Below, one piece after another: positions 7,705 to 16,271 of a stretch of 37,645 bases of DNA. Origin of the DNA: an uncultured Pelagibacteraceae bacterium (GTDB lineage Bacteria > Pseudomonadota > Alphaproteobacteria > Pelagibacterales > Pelagibacteraceae); contig CACNFB010000011.1 of NCBI GenBank assembly GCA_902619665.1, positions 1 through 37,645 of the forward strand. The letters run 5' to 3'. Position numbers and translations under genes: made by a program. The notes under the pieces were generated by a model, which was not told the origin of the DNA, made no database searches, and saw only the letters and a list, made by a program, of their open reading frames with translations. The stretch's first letter is position 1, and the number at the start of each line of letters is the position of its first letter.

Positions 7705-9135
7705 ATGAGTCAATTAGATGTTAAAATAGGCCCAAAAATCAAGTCTTTCAGACGGCAGTTAGGGCTTCAAGCTAACAAATTGGCTGAACAACTTGGAATT
7801 TCACCTAGTTACCTCAATTTAATAGAAAGTGGTAAAAGAAAAATCGATGGAGATCTACTTCTTAAAGTTTGTGAAGAGCTCAAAATAGAATTATCAGATT
7901 TAACTAATAAATCAGATTTAAATTTAGTGAATGATATTTCAGAATTGTTAGATGACCAATTATTTGAAGATCTAGATATTCTTGGTCCTGAAGTAAAAGA
8001 TCTTGTAAATACTAACCCTAAGATAGCAAGAGCTTTGATCAAACTAGGAGATAATTATAAACAAAAAGACCATGAAATTATAAGTAAAGTTGAAACACTA
8101 TCAGGCAAAATAATAGACAGTCGTAAAACTTCATTTCCAGGTGAAGTAATATCAGATTTTTTACAAGAAAAAAAAAATTATTTTCCAAAACTTGAAGAGT
8201 TTGCAAATAAAATTTTTGATAAAGTGCAATTAAATAATAGAACTAGATATGTTGCACTTTGTGATTTTTTAAGAACAGAGTATTCTATTAATGTTAAAGA
8301 TATTATTCCGGAAGAAGGAAAACCATTTTCAAAAATTTTTAACAAAAATAATAAAGAACTTTTATTAAGCGAATATAATTCATTAGAGACCAAAAAATTA
8401 CATGCCGCAGCTCAAATAGCACAGGAGGGAGCTATAAATGAAATTAATGAGTATTTATCAGAATTTAAATTTCCCTCAGATGAGGCAAAAAGATTAACTA
8501 AAATAGCATTATTAAATTATTGTGCTGCAGCTATATTGATGCCTTACAAATTATTTCATTCTGAATGTAAAAAATTAAAATATGATTTGGAATTACTACA
8601 AAATACATTTGCCACATCTTTTGAGCAAGTAGCGCATAGAGTAACTTGTCTGCAAGATCCTAAGTTACCTGGTATACCTTTTCATATGTTGAGAGTAGAT
8701 ATAGCTGGAAATATATCAAAAAGATTTTCTTTGTCCGGTATTGAAATACCAAGATATGGTGGAGCATGTCCTAGATGGAACGTCTATTCAGCCTTTACTA
8801 GACCTGGTGTCATTCAAGCAGCTGTTAGTAAAATGAGTAATGGAAAAAAATATGTTTGTATTGCAAAAACAGTGGAGAAAGGTGTTGGTAGATACGGAAG
8901 AAAAAAAAGTATGCTGTCTATTGGTTTAGGTTGTGAGGCGAAATATGCAAAGGACTTTGTATATACAGAAAATTTAAATTTAAATGATAAAAAAACTGAA
9001 ATACCAATTGGCGTATCATGTAGAACTTGTGATAGATTAGATTGTTCTCAAAGGGCGTTTCCTCCTCTTCATAAAAAATTTGATGTGGATATAGATACAA
9101 GAGGTGTTTCAGTTTACGTCAAGACAGATAAATAA
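7705..9135 (+). CDS. RamB/PrpR/MccR-type XRE regulator (short-chain acyl sensor)
   Basis: A 476-residue cytoplasmic transcription factor. Residues about 8-65 form an XRE helix-turn-helix (KIKSFRRQLGLQANKLAEQLGISPSYLNLIESGKR). The middle is an IrrE/ImmA-like domain, and the C-terminus carries the family's cysteine signature (SCRTCDRLDCSQRAFPP, near residues 440-456). Length and layout match the RamB/PrpR group, which controls isocitrate lyase, methylcitrate-cycle and acetate genes in other bacteria. In M. tuberculosis PrpR, Cys residues hold an Fe-S cluster, so the Cys cluster here may do likewise (inference). It is divergent from aceA across a palindromic region. Its stop is one base from the converging fbpC stop. 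Confidence 0.85.
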   Translation: MSQLDVKIGPKIKSFRRQLGLQANKLAEQLGISPSYLNLIESGKRKIDGDLLLKVCEELKIELSDLTNKSDLNLVNDISELLDDQLFEDLDILGPEVKDLVNTNPKIARALIKLGDNYKQKDHEIISKVETLSGKIIDSRKTSFPGEVISDFLQEKKNYFPKLEEFANKIFDKVQLNNRTRYVALCDFLRTEYSINVKDIIPEEGKPFSKIFNKNNKELLLSEYNSLETKKLHAAAQIAQEGAINEINEYLSEFKFPSDEAKRLTKIALLNYCAAAILMPYKLFHSECKKLKYDLELLQNTFATSFEQVAHRVTCLQDPKLPGIPFHMLRVDIAGNISKRFSLSGIEIPRYGGACPRWNVYSAFTRPGVIQAAVSKMSNGKKYVCIAKTVEKGVGRYGRKKSMLSIGLGCEAKYAKDFVYTENLNLNDKKTEIPIGVSCRTCDRLDCSQRAFPPLHKKFDVDIDTRGVSVYVKTDK

Positions 9136-9136
9136 T

Positions 9137-10192
9137 TTAAAAACAAACTAAATGATCTATATAAACTGGTTTTTTTATACCAAATTTTTCATCTATATCA
9201 TGTTGGTGAATATGGTGAGAGTGAACGAAAACTGGTATTAAATTACCTTTTTCTGTTCTAAGAGTATAGATAAAGTTAGTCCCTCTAAATTTTCTGTCTA
9301 CCACATCAAATTTTAAGTTACTTTTATCGTCATGAATAAGATCTTCAGGTTGTAATAATAATTTAACATTAGAACCAATTTCAACAGGTTTAACAAATTT
9401 ACCCTCTATAGTGCCTAAATCATCATTTTCTAATGTGTTTTTTCCAGTGACTTTGGCTGGTATTAAAATTCCTCTATTTAAGAAGTTAACTACACTAACA
9501 GAATTTGGATAATGGTAGACTTTATAAGGGTCATCAAACTGTTTTAATTTTTCATCTAAAATAACTCCACATTTATTGCCTAAATAAAAAGCTTCATAGG
9601 AGTCGTGGGTTACTACAATTGTCGTTATTTTTAGATTTTTTAAGATTTTTTTTATTTGTATTTGTATTTCTTCCTTAAAGCTTTGATCAACGTTTGATAG
9701 TGGCTCATCTAAAAGTAATAAGTCCGGTTCAAATACTAATGATCTCGCTAGAGAAACACGTTGTGCTTCACCAGCACTTATTTGATGAGGAAATTTTTTT
9801 AAGACATTATTTAAATTTAACAATTTAATTATAAAATCTGGAATGATTTTTTTTGTTTTGTTTCTATTGCTATTTACAGCTATTTGGATATTTTTTTCTA
9901 CAGTGTAATGAGGAAATAAACAATTATCCTGAAAAGCTAATGATATATTTCTTTTCTCTGGTTCGACATGATTATCTTTTGAGGATATTAATTGTCCTTT
10001 TAAAAAAATTTCACCTTTGTTAATTTTTTCAAGTCCTGCTATAGTTCTTAAAATTGTAGTTTTACCTATACCAGAAGGTCCTAACAAACAAATTATATCT
10101 CCTTCATTTTCGATCGAAAAAGAAACGTTTTTTACTTTTTCAATTCCATCTACTGAGAAATTTACGTTTTTTATTTCAAAAATATTTTTCAT
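9137..10192 (-). CDS. fbpC: Fe(III) ABC transporter ATP-binding protein
   Basis: A 351-residue cytoplasmic ATPase energising iron import. The Walker A motif is GPSGIGKTT (around residues 37-45), the signature is SAGEAQRVSLARSL and Walker B LLLLDEP, followed by the H-loop (TIVVTHD). The C-terminal third (about residues 240-351) fits the TOBE-like regulatory domain of FbpC/SfuC proteins. The ATG abuts the fbpB stop (TAA then ATG), so translation is coupled. It belongs to the operon starting at fbpA and presumably answers to the Fur-like boxes there. Substrate is inferred from the binding protein and the family. Confidence 0.88.
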   Translation of the reverse strand: MKNIFEIKNVNFSVDGIEKVKNVSFSIENEGDIICLLGPSGIGKTTILRTIAGLEKINKGEIFLKGQLISSKDNHVEPEKRNISLAFQDNCLFPHYTVEKNIQIAVNSNRNKTKKIIPDFIIKLLNLNNVLKKFPHQISAGEAQRVSLARSLVFEPDLLLLDEPLSNVDQSFKEEIQIQIKKILKNLKITTIVVTHDSYEAFYLGNKCGVILDEKLKQFDDPYKVYHYPNSVSVVNFLNRGILIPAKVTGKNTLENDDLGTIEGKFVKPVEIGSNVKLLLQPEDLIHDDKSNLKFDVVDRKFRGTNFIYTLRTEKGNLIPVFVHSHHIHQHDIDEKFGIKKPVYIDHLVCF

Positions 10193-11806
10193 TTAATCTC
10201 GCAATATAAACTTAGATGTTGATAAAATAAATACACTAGCAATTAAGATTAAAATTAAGGACGGTGCTGCAGCTGCCTCTAATAAATCCTCAGATGCATA
10301 TATATAAGCAGTAGTTGCGAATGTCTCAAAATTAAATGGCCTTAAAATTAATGTAATTGGAAGCTCTCTAATTATTTCAAGAGAAATTAAAATTGCCACA
10401 AATAAAACTGAATTCCTCAAATAAGGTATATGTATATTAACAAATGTTTTAATTTTTGAATAACCTAGTAAATATGCACTCTCGTCAACAGAAAGATTAA
10501 TTTTTTCATATCCTGACTTTATACCGTTACACGCTAACGAATAAAACCTTATAAAATAAACTATAACAAGTCCTAGTATTGAGCCAAAAAATACTTTTTT
10601 TATAGACTCAAATCCAAATAATTTTACAAAATTATTATCAAACCATGCGATAAAAGTAATAAAAGCAATTGCTAAGATTACGCCTGGTATTGCATATCCA
10701 GATATTGATAGGGTATTCATTACATTTAATGGTTTGCTTTTTGAAACTCTCATTCCGTAATTAGATATAAATGAAAAAATGATAAGTGCTAAACTTGATA
10801 AAAATACTAAATATAAAGTATTATAAATTAGACTTAACACTTCTAAATCAAAAAGATTATCAGAAAAAATAATTGTCCAATACAACATTTGGCTAGATGG
10901 AAATATGAAACTTAAAAAAAATATTAAAAAGCAAAATAAAAATGCCAAAAAACTTTTTCCTCCATCTAGTTTATATTTCTCTCTTTGTTTAAATTTACTC
11001 GATGAGTTTGAATGATATTTTGCTTGTTTTCTTGATAAATTTTCTAAAATGAATAAAGCAAAAATAAACAGTAATAAAAAGAATGAAAGTCTATTTGCAA
11101 ACGCAAGGTCATCAAATGTTATCCATGAATTATATATTCCAGTTGTTAGAGTGTTTATTGAAAAGAATTCTACAGCACCGAATTCTGCTAATGTTTCCAT
11201 TGCAACCAATGACAATCCAGCAACTATTGCAGGTCTTGCAGATGGTAAAATTACCTGTAAAAAAGCCCTTATTTTAGATAGTCCCAAATTTTTACTAAGG
11301 TCTATTAAATTTTGAGATTGATATAAAAAGGAAGCTCTAGCCAAAATATAGACGTAGGCAAACAAAGAAAAGGATAATGATAATATCGCTCCAAACATTC
11401 CGCTAAATTTTGGTATGTGTTTATTGTATTCCCCTTCACCAAATAAATTTTTAAGAATGGTAAAAGCAGTTCCGTAATTATCAAAAAAAGCAAAAATAGA
11501 GTATGCATAAATATATGGGGGAACAGCAAAAGATAATATTAAAGCCCATTTAAAAAAATTACTTCCAGGAAAATCGTAAAAAGAAACAAGATAAGCTGTG
11601 CCAGTTCCGAAGATAAATGTTAAAATCAAAACTCCAAGTAATAAACTTGCAGAATTATATATATATTCTATTAAAAAAGTTTCTTTTAAAATTTTATAAT
11701 ATTCTGTTGTCTCCTCAAAAAAACTAAAAGAAACAGTTGCTATAGGAATTAGAACTACAAAAGAGATGAAAAAAGAGCTTAAGTACCAAATATTAAATTT
11801 TTTCAT
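10193..11806 (-). CDS. fbpB: Fe(III) ABC transporter permease, fused two-domain type
   Basis: A 537-residue inner-membrane permease with about twelve hydrophobic helices made of two homologous BPD_transp_1 halves, as in FbpB/SfuB. The coupling loops that contact the ATPase are visible as SKNLGLSKIRAFLQVILPSA in the first half and ESAYLLGYSKIKTFVNIHIP in the second. It forms the transmembrane channel for iron delivered by FbpA. It sits between the hairpin at 11838-11871 and fbpC, to which it is directly joined. Confidence 0.9.
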   Translation of the reverse strand: MKKFNIWYLSSFFISFVVLIPIATVSFSFFEETTEYYKILKETFLIEYIYNSASLLLGVLILTFIFGTGTAYLVSFYDFPGSNFFKWALILSFAVPPYIYAYSIFAFFDNYGTAFTILKNLFGEGEYNKHIPKFSGMFGAILSLSFSLFAYVYILARASFLYQSQNLIDLSKNLGLSKIRAFLQVILPSARPAIVAGLSLVAMETLAEFGAVEFFSINTLTTGIYNSWITFDDLAFANRLSFFLLLFIFALFILENLSRKQAKYHSNSSSKFKQREKYKLDGGKSFLAFLFCFLIFFLSFIFPSSQMLYWTIIFSDNLFDLEVLSLIYNTLYLVFLSSLALIIFSFISNYGMRVSKSKPLNVMNTLSISGYAIPGVILAIAFITFIAWFDNNFVKLFGFESIKKVFFGSILGLVIVYFIRFYSLACNGIKSGYEKINLSVDESAYLLGYSKIKTFVNIHIPYLRNSVLFVAILISLEIIRELPITLILRPFNFETFATTAYIYASEDLLEAAAAPSLILILIASVFILSTSKFILRD

Positions 11807-11837
11807 ATTATAATCCGCCTTATAATCATGAAATTAA

Positions 11838-11871
11838 ATATGCCCGTAGAGGAGATCGTCCACGAGCATAT
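11838..11871 (-). other. Stable hairpin between the small ORF and fbpB
   Basis: Leftward RNA can form a 13-bp stem (ATATGCTCGTGGA with TCTACGGGCATAT, including two G.U pairs) and an 8-nt loop. It is far richer in G/C than its surroundings and has no U tract, so it is not a standard terminator. The G.U pairs make it stronger as leftward RNA than as rightward RNA, matching the operon direction. In other ABC operons hairpins after the binding-protein gene stabilise that part of the mRNA; that role here is inferred. Confidence 0.65.
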
Positions 11872-11885
11872 AATCAAGAAATTAT

Positions 11886-12056
11886 CTAAAAATCAAAAAC
11901 CTTTAGGATGTGCGGAACCTCCTTATCTTTAATATCAGATAAATTTCTTTTATTTATTCTGTCATTGATTTTTTTACACTCTGAAAGACACGGTGAGCAT
12001 CCTTTAGAAGATTTATTATAATCTATTTCAGAAATAAATTCTTTTTTATCTTTCAT
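11886..12056 (-). CDS. 56-aa Cys-rich small protein in the iron operon
   Basis: The ORF starts one base after the fbpA stop (TAA T ATG) and runs to TAG. It encodes a Lys-rich soluble peptide with a compact cysteine cluster, GCSPCLSECKK (Cys about residues 20, 23 and 27), and a C-terminus ending HILKVFDF. I recognise no family. The tight spacing, placement between fbpA and fbpB, and clustered Cys suggest a real gene, possibly metal-binding or redox-sensing. There is no signal peptide, so it would be cytoplasmic. Confidence 0.55.
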   Translation of the reverse strand: MKDKKEFISEIDYNKSSKGCSPCLSECKKINDRINKRNLSDIKDKEVPHILKVFDF

Positions 12057-12057
12057 A

Positions 12058-13083
12058 TTATTTCCAACCAGCTGCTGTCATTACTTCTAATGCATCTGCT
12101 TGTTTAGCACCATAACTAGAAACTTTAGTTTTTAGATCTTGTTTAAAATCTAATCCTATATTGTTCACAACCAGCGGACTTGGAGAAACACCATCGATCA
12201 TTGGAAACTCAAAAGTATTATTTGTAAAGTGCTCTTGAGCTTCTGGAGTTAATAAAAACTCTACAAGTTTAATCGCATTTGCTTTATTAGGTGCGCCTTT
12301 TACTAAAGCAGCACAACTAATATTCATATGTGTTCCTCTATCATTTTGGTTAGGAAAGAAAGCTTTTACTTTTTTTGCAGCGGCTTGTTGCTCTGCTCCT
12401 TTGTTTCCTGATAACATTAATGCTAGATAATATGTATTAGCAACAGCAATGTCTGCTTCACCAGCAGCAACTGCCATAATTTGAGCTCGGTCATTTCCTG
12501 TTGGTGTCCTAGCCATATTTGCAACAATACCTTTTGCCCAATCAGCTGTAGCTTTTTTACCATTATTTTTAACTAATGATGCTACAAGTGATTTATTATA
12601 AATATTACCTGATGCTCTAATTACTAATCTACCCTTCCATTTCGGATCAGCTAAACTTTCATAAGTTAAACCTGACAACTCTGCATCTAATACTCTATCT
12701 GGTGCGTAGTAAACAATTCTTGCTCTTTTAGCAATTCCTGTCCAATGGTTTGTTCTAAAGTTTGACGGAACAGCTGCTTTTATTGTTGGTGAAATTAAAC
12801 CACCTTGCGTCATTCCTTTTGCTTTGAATGCTCCACATCTACCAGCATCAGCAGTGATGTAAAGATCAGCGGAAGAATCTGCTCCTTCTTTAATCATCCT
12901 TTTTTCAAGAGCTCCTGCTTTTCCGTTTATTAAATTAACTTTGATTCCAGTTTTGTTTGTGAACTTACTGTAAAGTTCTGCATCAGCTTTGTAATGTCTT
13001 GCATTAAAGACATTAACTTCAGCAGCTATCGTTAAACTAGAAATGAAAGTTAAAAGTATTATATATATACTTAGTTTTTTCAT
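12058..13083 (-). CDS. fbpA: Periplasmic Fe(III)-binding protein FbpA/SfuA type
   Basis: A 341-residue solute-binding protein. The N-terminus is a signal peptide (KKLSIYIILLTFISSLTIAAE). Mature features match ferric-binding proteins: an early NARHYKAD segment and the paired tyrosines in ANTYYLAL (around residues 215-222) that ligate iron. It captures Fe(III) in the periplasm for FbpB/FbpC. Several Fur-like boxes lie immediately upstream. The P. ubique homologue, often labelled sfuC, is the strongly iron-limitation-induced protein as I recall. It is first gene of the operon fbpA, 56-aa ORF, fbpB, fbpC. Confidence 0.92.
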   Translation of the reverse strand: MKKLSIYIILLTFISSLTIAAEVNVFNARHYKADAELYSKFTNKTGIKVNLINGKAGALEKRMIKEGADSSADLYITADAGRCGAFKAKGMTQGGLISPTIKAAVPSNFRTNHWTGIAKRARIVYYAPDRVLDAELSGLTYESLADPKWKGRLVIRASGNIYNKSLVASLVKNNGKKATADWAKGIVANMARTPTGNDRAQIMAVAAGEADIAVANTYYLALMLSGNKGAEQQAAAKKVKAFFPNQNDRGTHMNISCAALVKGAPNKANAIKLVEFLLTPEAQEHFTNNTFEFPMIDGVSPSPLVVNNIGLDFKQDLKTKVSSYGAKQADALEVMTAAGWK

Positions 13084-13112
13084 TTATTTATTTACCCTTC
13101 TCCCGCAGTGTT

Positions 13113-13173
13113 GATAATGAGAATTAATCTCATTGAAAATGATAATTAATCTCAATGATAATGATTATCAATC
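13113..13173 (-). promoter_or_regulatory. Cluster of Fur-like boxes upstream of fbpA
   Basis: Three adjoining GATAAT/ATTATC-type elements. ATGAGA-ATTAA-TCTCAT (13117-13133) is a perfect 6-bp inverted repeat, a variant GATAATTAATCTCAATG follows, and TGATAA-TGA-TTATCA (13156-13170) is a perfect repeat close to the classic Fur core. Multiple boxes suggest cooperative repression of the iron operon when iron is sufficient. The factor could be Fur or a related protein; that is inferred from the motif. Confidence 0.8.
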
Positions 13174-13180
13174 GCATATA

Positions 13181-13196
13181 TTGACGCAGGCGTCAA
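13181..13196. other. Perfect GC-containing palindrome TTGACGC-AG-GCGTCAA
   Basis: A 7-bp perfect inverted repeat with a 2-base centre, 7 bases after the LysR stop and upstream of the Fur boxes. With so small a loop it is more likely a dimer-binding site than a terminator, but it may simply end the LysR transcript. No U tract follows. Confidence 0.4.
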
Positions 13197-13203
13197 GCGA
13201 TAT

Positions 13204-14094
13204 TTAAAATTCCCACTCTGAGATTTTGCTATATAAAAAGTTTCTAAAAGCCTGAACTCTGGCTACATTTTTCATTGATTGTGGGTAAACAAAATGGGCT
13301 TCTGTTATTGGGCCCTCAATATTTGGTAATACTTTAACAATATTAGGCTGATTTACTGTAATGTAATCTGGTAAAGCAGCTAAACCAACTCCACTTTGAA
13401 CAGCTAACAACAAGCCATAAACACTGTTAACTTTCATCACAGTTTTCCTTTTTTTGTTATCTTTAGTACCTAATTTTAAAGCCCAATCAGGATTGTAAAC
13501 TGGTGAAGGAGCGCCTCTTCCAAATGATATAAAAGAGTGTTTATTTAAGTCACTTGTGCTTTTAGGAAAACCATGTTTTTCCAAATATTTTGGAGAACCA
13601 TAAATATGGTAATTTATATCTATCAACTTTTTTTGAATGTAATTCAATTGTTTAGGTCTTCTCATAAAAATACCAATATCAGCTTGCCTAGTGCTTAAAT
13701 CTAGCTCTTTGTCATCGAAAATAAGCTCTACTTCTATATCTGGATTTAGTTGCATAAATTCTTGAATCCTTGGAGTTAGCCATGTCGTACCAAAACTTAC
13801 GACGGTGGTGACAGTTAATTTACCGCTTGGTTTATTTTTTTGATCTCCGAGTGAAGTTTCAACCTCTTTAAGCTTGCTGATTACTTCATGAGCAGTTTTA
13901 AACACGTACTCACCATTTTCTGTTAAAGTAAGACCTCTTGCATGCCTCTCAAATAGTTTGACTTTAAGGTCTTCTTCTAAAGCTTGAATTTGTCTACTTA
14001 TTGCTGATTGACTTAGATTTAGATTAACTGTTGCGCTTGTAAAACTACCAGCTTCTGCAACTGCGTGAAATATTTTTAGCTTGTCCCAATCCAT
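13204..14094 (-). CDS. LysR-family transcriptional regulator
   Basis: A 296-residue regulator. Residues about 1-60 form the winged helix-turn-helix (DKLKIFHAVAEAGSFTSATVNLNLSQSAISRQIQALEEDL, in shorter pieces diagnostic of LysR), and the rest is a periplasmic-binding-like effector domain. The ATG overlaps the stop of the AcuI-like gene by one base (TAATG), so the two are co-translated and the regulator may respond to the pathway of that reductase. This is unusual because LysR genes are more often divergent from targets. The effector is unknown. Confidence 0.9.
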   Translation of the reverse strand: MDWDKLKIFHAVAEAGSFTSATVNLNLSQSAISRQIQALEEDLKVKLFERHARGLTLTENGEYVFKTAHEVISKLKEVETSLGDQKNKPSGKLTVTTVVSFGTTWLTPRIQEFMQLNPDIEVELIFDDKELDLSTRQADIGIFMRRPKQLNYIQKKLIDINYHIYGSPKYLEKHGFPKSTSDLNKHSFISFGRGAPSPVYNPDWALKLGTKDNKKRKTVMKVNSVYGLLLAVQSGVGLAALPDYITVNQPNIVKVLPNIEGPITEAHFVYPQSMKNVARVQAFRNFLYSKISEWEF

Positions 14095-15095
14095 TATTTA
14101 TTAACATTAATAATGTATCTTCCAGAAGTTTTGCCTTCAAGCATTTTTGAATATTCAACTAAAAGTTGTTCGAGACTTATCTCTTTGATGGACTTCTGAA
14201 GTAAATCAAAATCTACAAGTTTCGAAACTTCGTCCCACAGAAATTCTCTTCGCTTTATAGATACACTTACAGAGTCGATACCCCAAAGTTTTACACCTCT
14301 TATTATAAAAGGCATTACAGTAGTATTTAATTTTATACTTGATGCATTTCCACATGCAGCAACTATTCCATTAGGCTTAACATGGGATAGAATGTTAGCT
14401 AAAATATTTCCACCAACTGTATCAACTGCACCATCATACAATCCTTTATCCAATGGTCTAGCCTCTTTATCTAAATCACCTGATTTTATTATAGTTTTTG
14501 CACCTAGTGATTTAAGATATTCTTCATTTGGCTTAGTTGTTGCGGCTGTTACATTGCAACCCATTTTACTTAATATCATAACGGCAATACTACCAACTCC
14601 ACCAGAGGCTCCAGTAACAATTACATCATTTACTTTTTCTCCAAGTAACAAAACCTCTCTAGTTTGTTTAGTCGTAAAAGCACATTGGATTGCTGTCATA
14701 CCAGCAGTGCCTAACATCATTGCTTGTCTAGATGTAATTCCTTTAGGTTTTTTTACCAAAAAATTTGAATTTACTTTTGCAAATTGAGAATATCCACCAA
14801 AGTAAATTTCACCAACTCTCCAGCCAGTCTGGATTATTTCATCACCCTCTTTAAATTTTTCACTTTTACTTTCAACTACTGTACCTGAAAAATCGATACC
14901 TGGAATATGTGGAAATTCTTTAACTAATCTTGCACCATTTTTTAAAATTAAAGCATCTTTAAAATTTAAAGTGGAGTAGTCAACTTTAACTAAAACATCA
15001 CCATGTTTTAAAAATGATTTTTCTATAGTTTTAATTTCTCTTGAAAACTTTTCACCCTCTTGATTAATGATTAATGCTTTAAAATTATCAGACAT
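14094..15095 (-). CDS. acuI: AcuI/YhdH-type acrylyl-CoA reductase (MDR superfamily)
   Basis: A 333-residue medium-chain dehydrogenase/reductase without structural zinc, NADPH-dependent. The nucleotide site is VTGASGGVGSIAVMIL (around residue 160), and FPHIPGIDFSGTV and GWRVGEIYFGGYSQ are typical of the AcuI/YhdH group. AcuI reduces acrylyl-CoA to propionyl-CoA, detoxifying acrylate made from DMSP or from 3-hydroxypropionate. In DMSP-using marine bacteria it commonly sits beside DMSP genes, but no lyase or acuN/K is nearby here. A general quinone-oxidoreductase function cannot be excluded. It is coupled to the downstream LysR gene. Confidence 0.78.
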   Translation of the reverse strand: MSDNFKALIINQEGEKFSREIKTIEKSFLKHGDVLVKVDYSTLNFKDALILKNGARLVKEFPHIPGIDFSGTVVESKSEKFKEGDEIIQTGWRVGEIYFGGYSQFAKVNSNFLVKKPKGITSRQAMMLGTAGMTAIQCAFTTKQTREVLLLGEKVNDVIVTGASGGVGSIAVMILSKMGCNVTAATTKPNEEYLKSLGAKTIIKSGDLDKEARPLDKGLYDGAVDTVGGNILANILSHVKPNGIVAACGNASSIKLNTTVMPFIIRGVKLWGIDSVSVSIKRREFLWDEVSKLVDFDLLQKSIKEISLEQLLVEYSKMLEGKTSGRYIINVNK

Positions 15096-15114
15096 TACTT
15101 TTTTTTTAAATTTA

Positions 15115-15726
15115 CTAGATTTTGCTACTAATAAATCTTAGATATCTATTTTGACAAGCTAGGTCGTCTTTAAATTTACCTAAATAATAATTGGTTATAG
15201 TTGTAGCTTGTTCCTTTTTAATCCCTCTAGTTGTCATACATTGGTGAGTTGCATTTATTGTTACGGCTACTCCTTTAGCTTGTAAAGAGTCCATCAAGGT
15301 TGTTGCAATTTGTTTTGTTAATCTCTCTTGAGTTTGCATTCTTCTTGAAAAAACTTCTACAACTCTGGCAAGTTTACTTAAACCTACAACTCTTTCATTT
15401 GGCATATAAGCTACGTGTGCAATTCCTAAAATCGGTGCCATGTGATGTTCGCAATGACTCTGAACTGATATATTTTTTTGTATTACCATATCGTTGTATC
15501 CCTCTACATCGCCAAAAGTTTTGCTTAGTATTTTATTAGGGTCTTCCTGGTAACCTTTAAAATATTCTCTATATGCTTTTAAAACTCTCTTAGGTGTTTC
15601 TAATAATCCTTCTCTGCTTGGATCTTCTCCTATCCATTTTAATATTTTAATATAAGCCTCTTCAGCTTCTTTATCTGATACTTCGTTATTTTTTATTGGC
15701 TTATTTTGTTCTTTAACTAATTTCAT
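15115..15726 (-). CDS. folE: GTP cyclohydrolase I
   Basis: A 203-residue enzyme converting GTP to 7,8-dihydroneopterin triphosphate, the entry to tetrahydrofolate synthesis. The zinc-site region SHCEHHMAPILGIAHVAYMP (around residues 88-107) and QCMTTRGI further on supply the Cys/His ligands. N-terminal extension is short and the length fits FolE type I. It is transcribed leftward, divergent from hisI, and ends 19 bases before the acuI start. The folate it supplies is used by the C1 genes in this window. Confidence 0.95.
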   Translation of the reverse strand: MKLVKEQNKPIKNNEVSDKEAEEAYIKILKWIGEDPSREGLLETPKRVLKAYREYFKGYQEDPNKILSKTFGDVEGYNDMVIQKNISVQSHCEHHMAPILGIAHVAYMPNERVVGLSKLARVVEVFSRRMQTQERLTKQIATTLMDSLQAKGVAVTINATHQCMTTRGIKKEQATTITNYYLGKFKDDLACQNRYLRFISSKI

Positions 15727-15803
15727 CGCGACAGTTATATATATAATTTAACCTTTTTAAAATATTTATTATAATCTTTTATGTGCTAAATACTTCTAAA
15801 AAT

Positions 15804-16271
15804 ATGTTTAAAAAAAGAGAAAATGTCACAGATATTGAAGAGGGAAATTTATTGTCCCCTAAATTTGACAATGATGGATTAATTCCAGTCATCACTACAT
15901 GTTCAAAGACAAAAGAAATATTAATGCATGGTTATATGAATGTGGAAGCTTTAAAAAAAACAATTGAGACTAAAGAAGCTCATTACTGGAGTCGATCAAG
16001 AAATCAAATCTGGCACAAAGGTAAAACAAGTGGTTTTGTGCAAAAAGTTATAGAAGTTAGAATTGATGATGATCAAGATGCTGTATGGTTAACAGTAGAC
16101 ATTGGCTCAGGTTCTAGTTGCCATGTTGGATATAGATCTTGTTTTTATAGATCAGTTCCTCTTGGAAAAATTGACAATGCGAGAGAAATAAAGATGAAAT
16201 TTGAAGAAAAAGAAAAGAAGTTTGACCCTGAAGTTGTTTATAAAGGTCAACCAAATCCAACTAAAATATAA
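15804..16271 (+). CDS. hisI: Phosphoribosyl-AMP cyclohydrolase
   Basis: A zinc enzyme opening the purine ring of phosphoribosyl-AMP, the third step of histidine synthesis. The signatures are HGYMNVEALKKTIETKEAHYWSRSR and the metal-binding GSGSSCHVGYRSCFYR (in shorter pieces diagnostic). There is no HisE domain. The frame is open from GTG at 15783, seven codons earlier. I chose ATG 15804 because it begins MFKKREN and the upstream codons look non-homologous, but neither start has a good ribosome binding site. The last bases overlap the next ORF (TAATG). Confidence 0.92.
   Translation: MFKKRENVTDIEEGNLLSPKFDNDGLIPVITTCSKTKEILMHGYMNVEALKKTIETKEAHYWSRSRNQIWHKGKTSGFVQKVIEVRIDDDQDAVWLTVDIGSGSSCHVGYRSCFYRSVPLGKIDNAREIKMKFEEKEKKFDPEVVYKGQPNPTKI

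Noticed and set aside
11828..11932. Plus-strand 34-codon ORF within the fbp intergenic region
   Set aside because: It is produced by the GC-rich hairpin and overlaps the small leftward ORF; it is on the opposite strand to the whole operon and lacks a ribosome binding site.
13181..13196. Intrinsic terminator for the LysR gene
   Set aside because: The loop is only two bases and no U tract follows, so I list it as a palindrome of unknown role.
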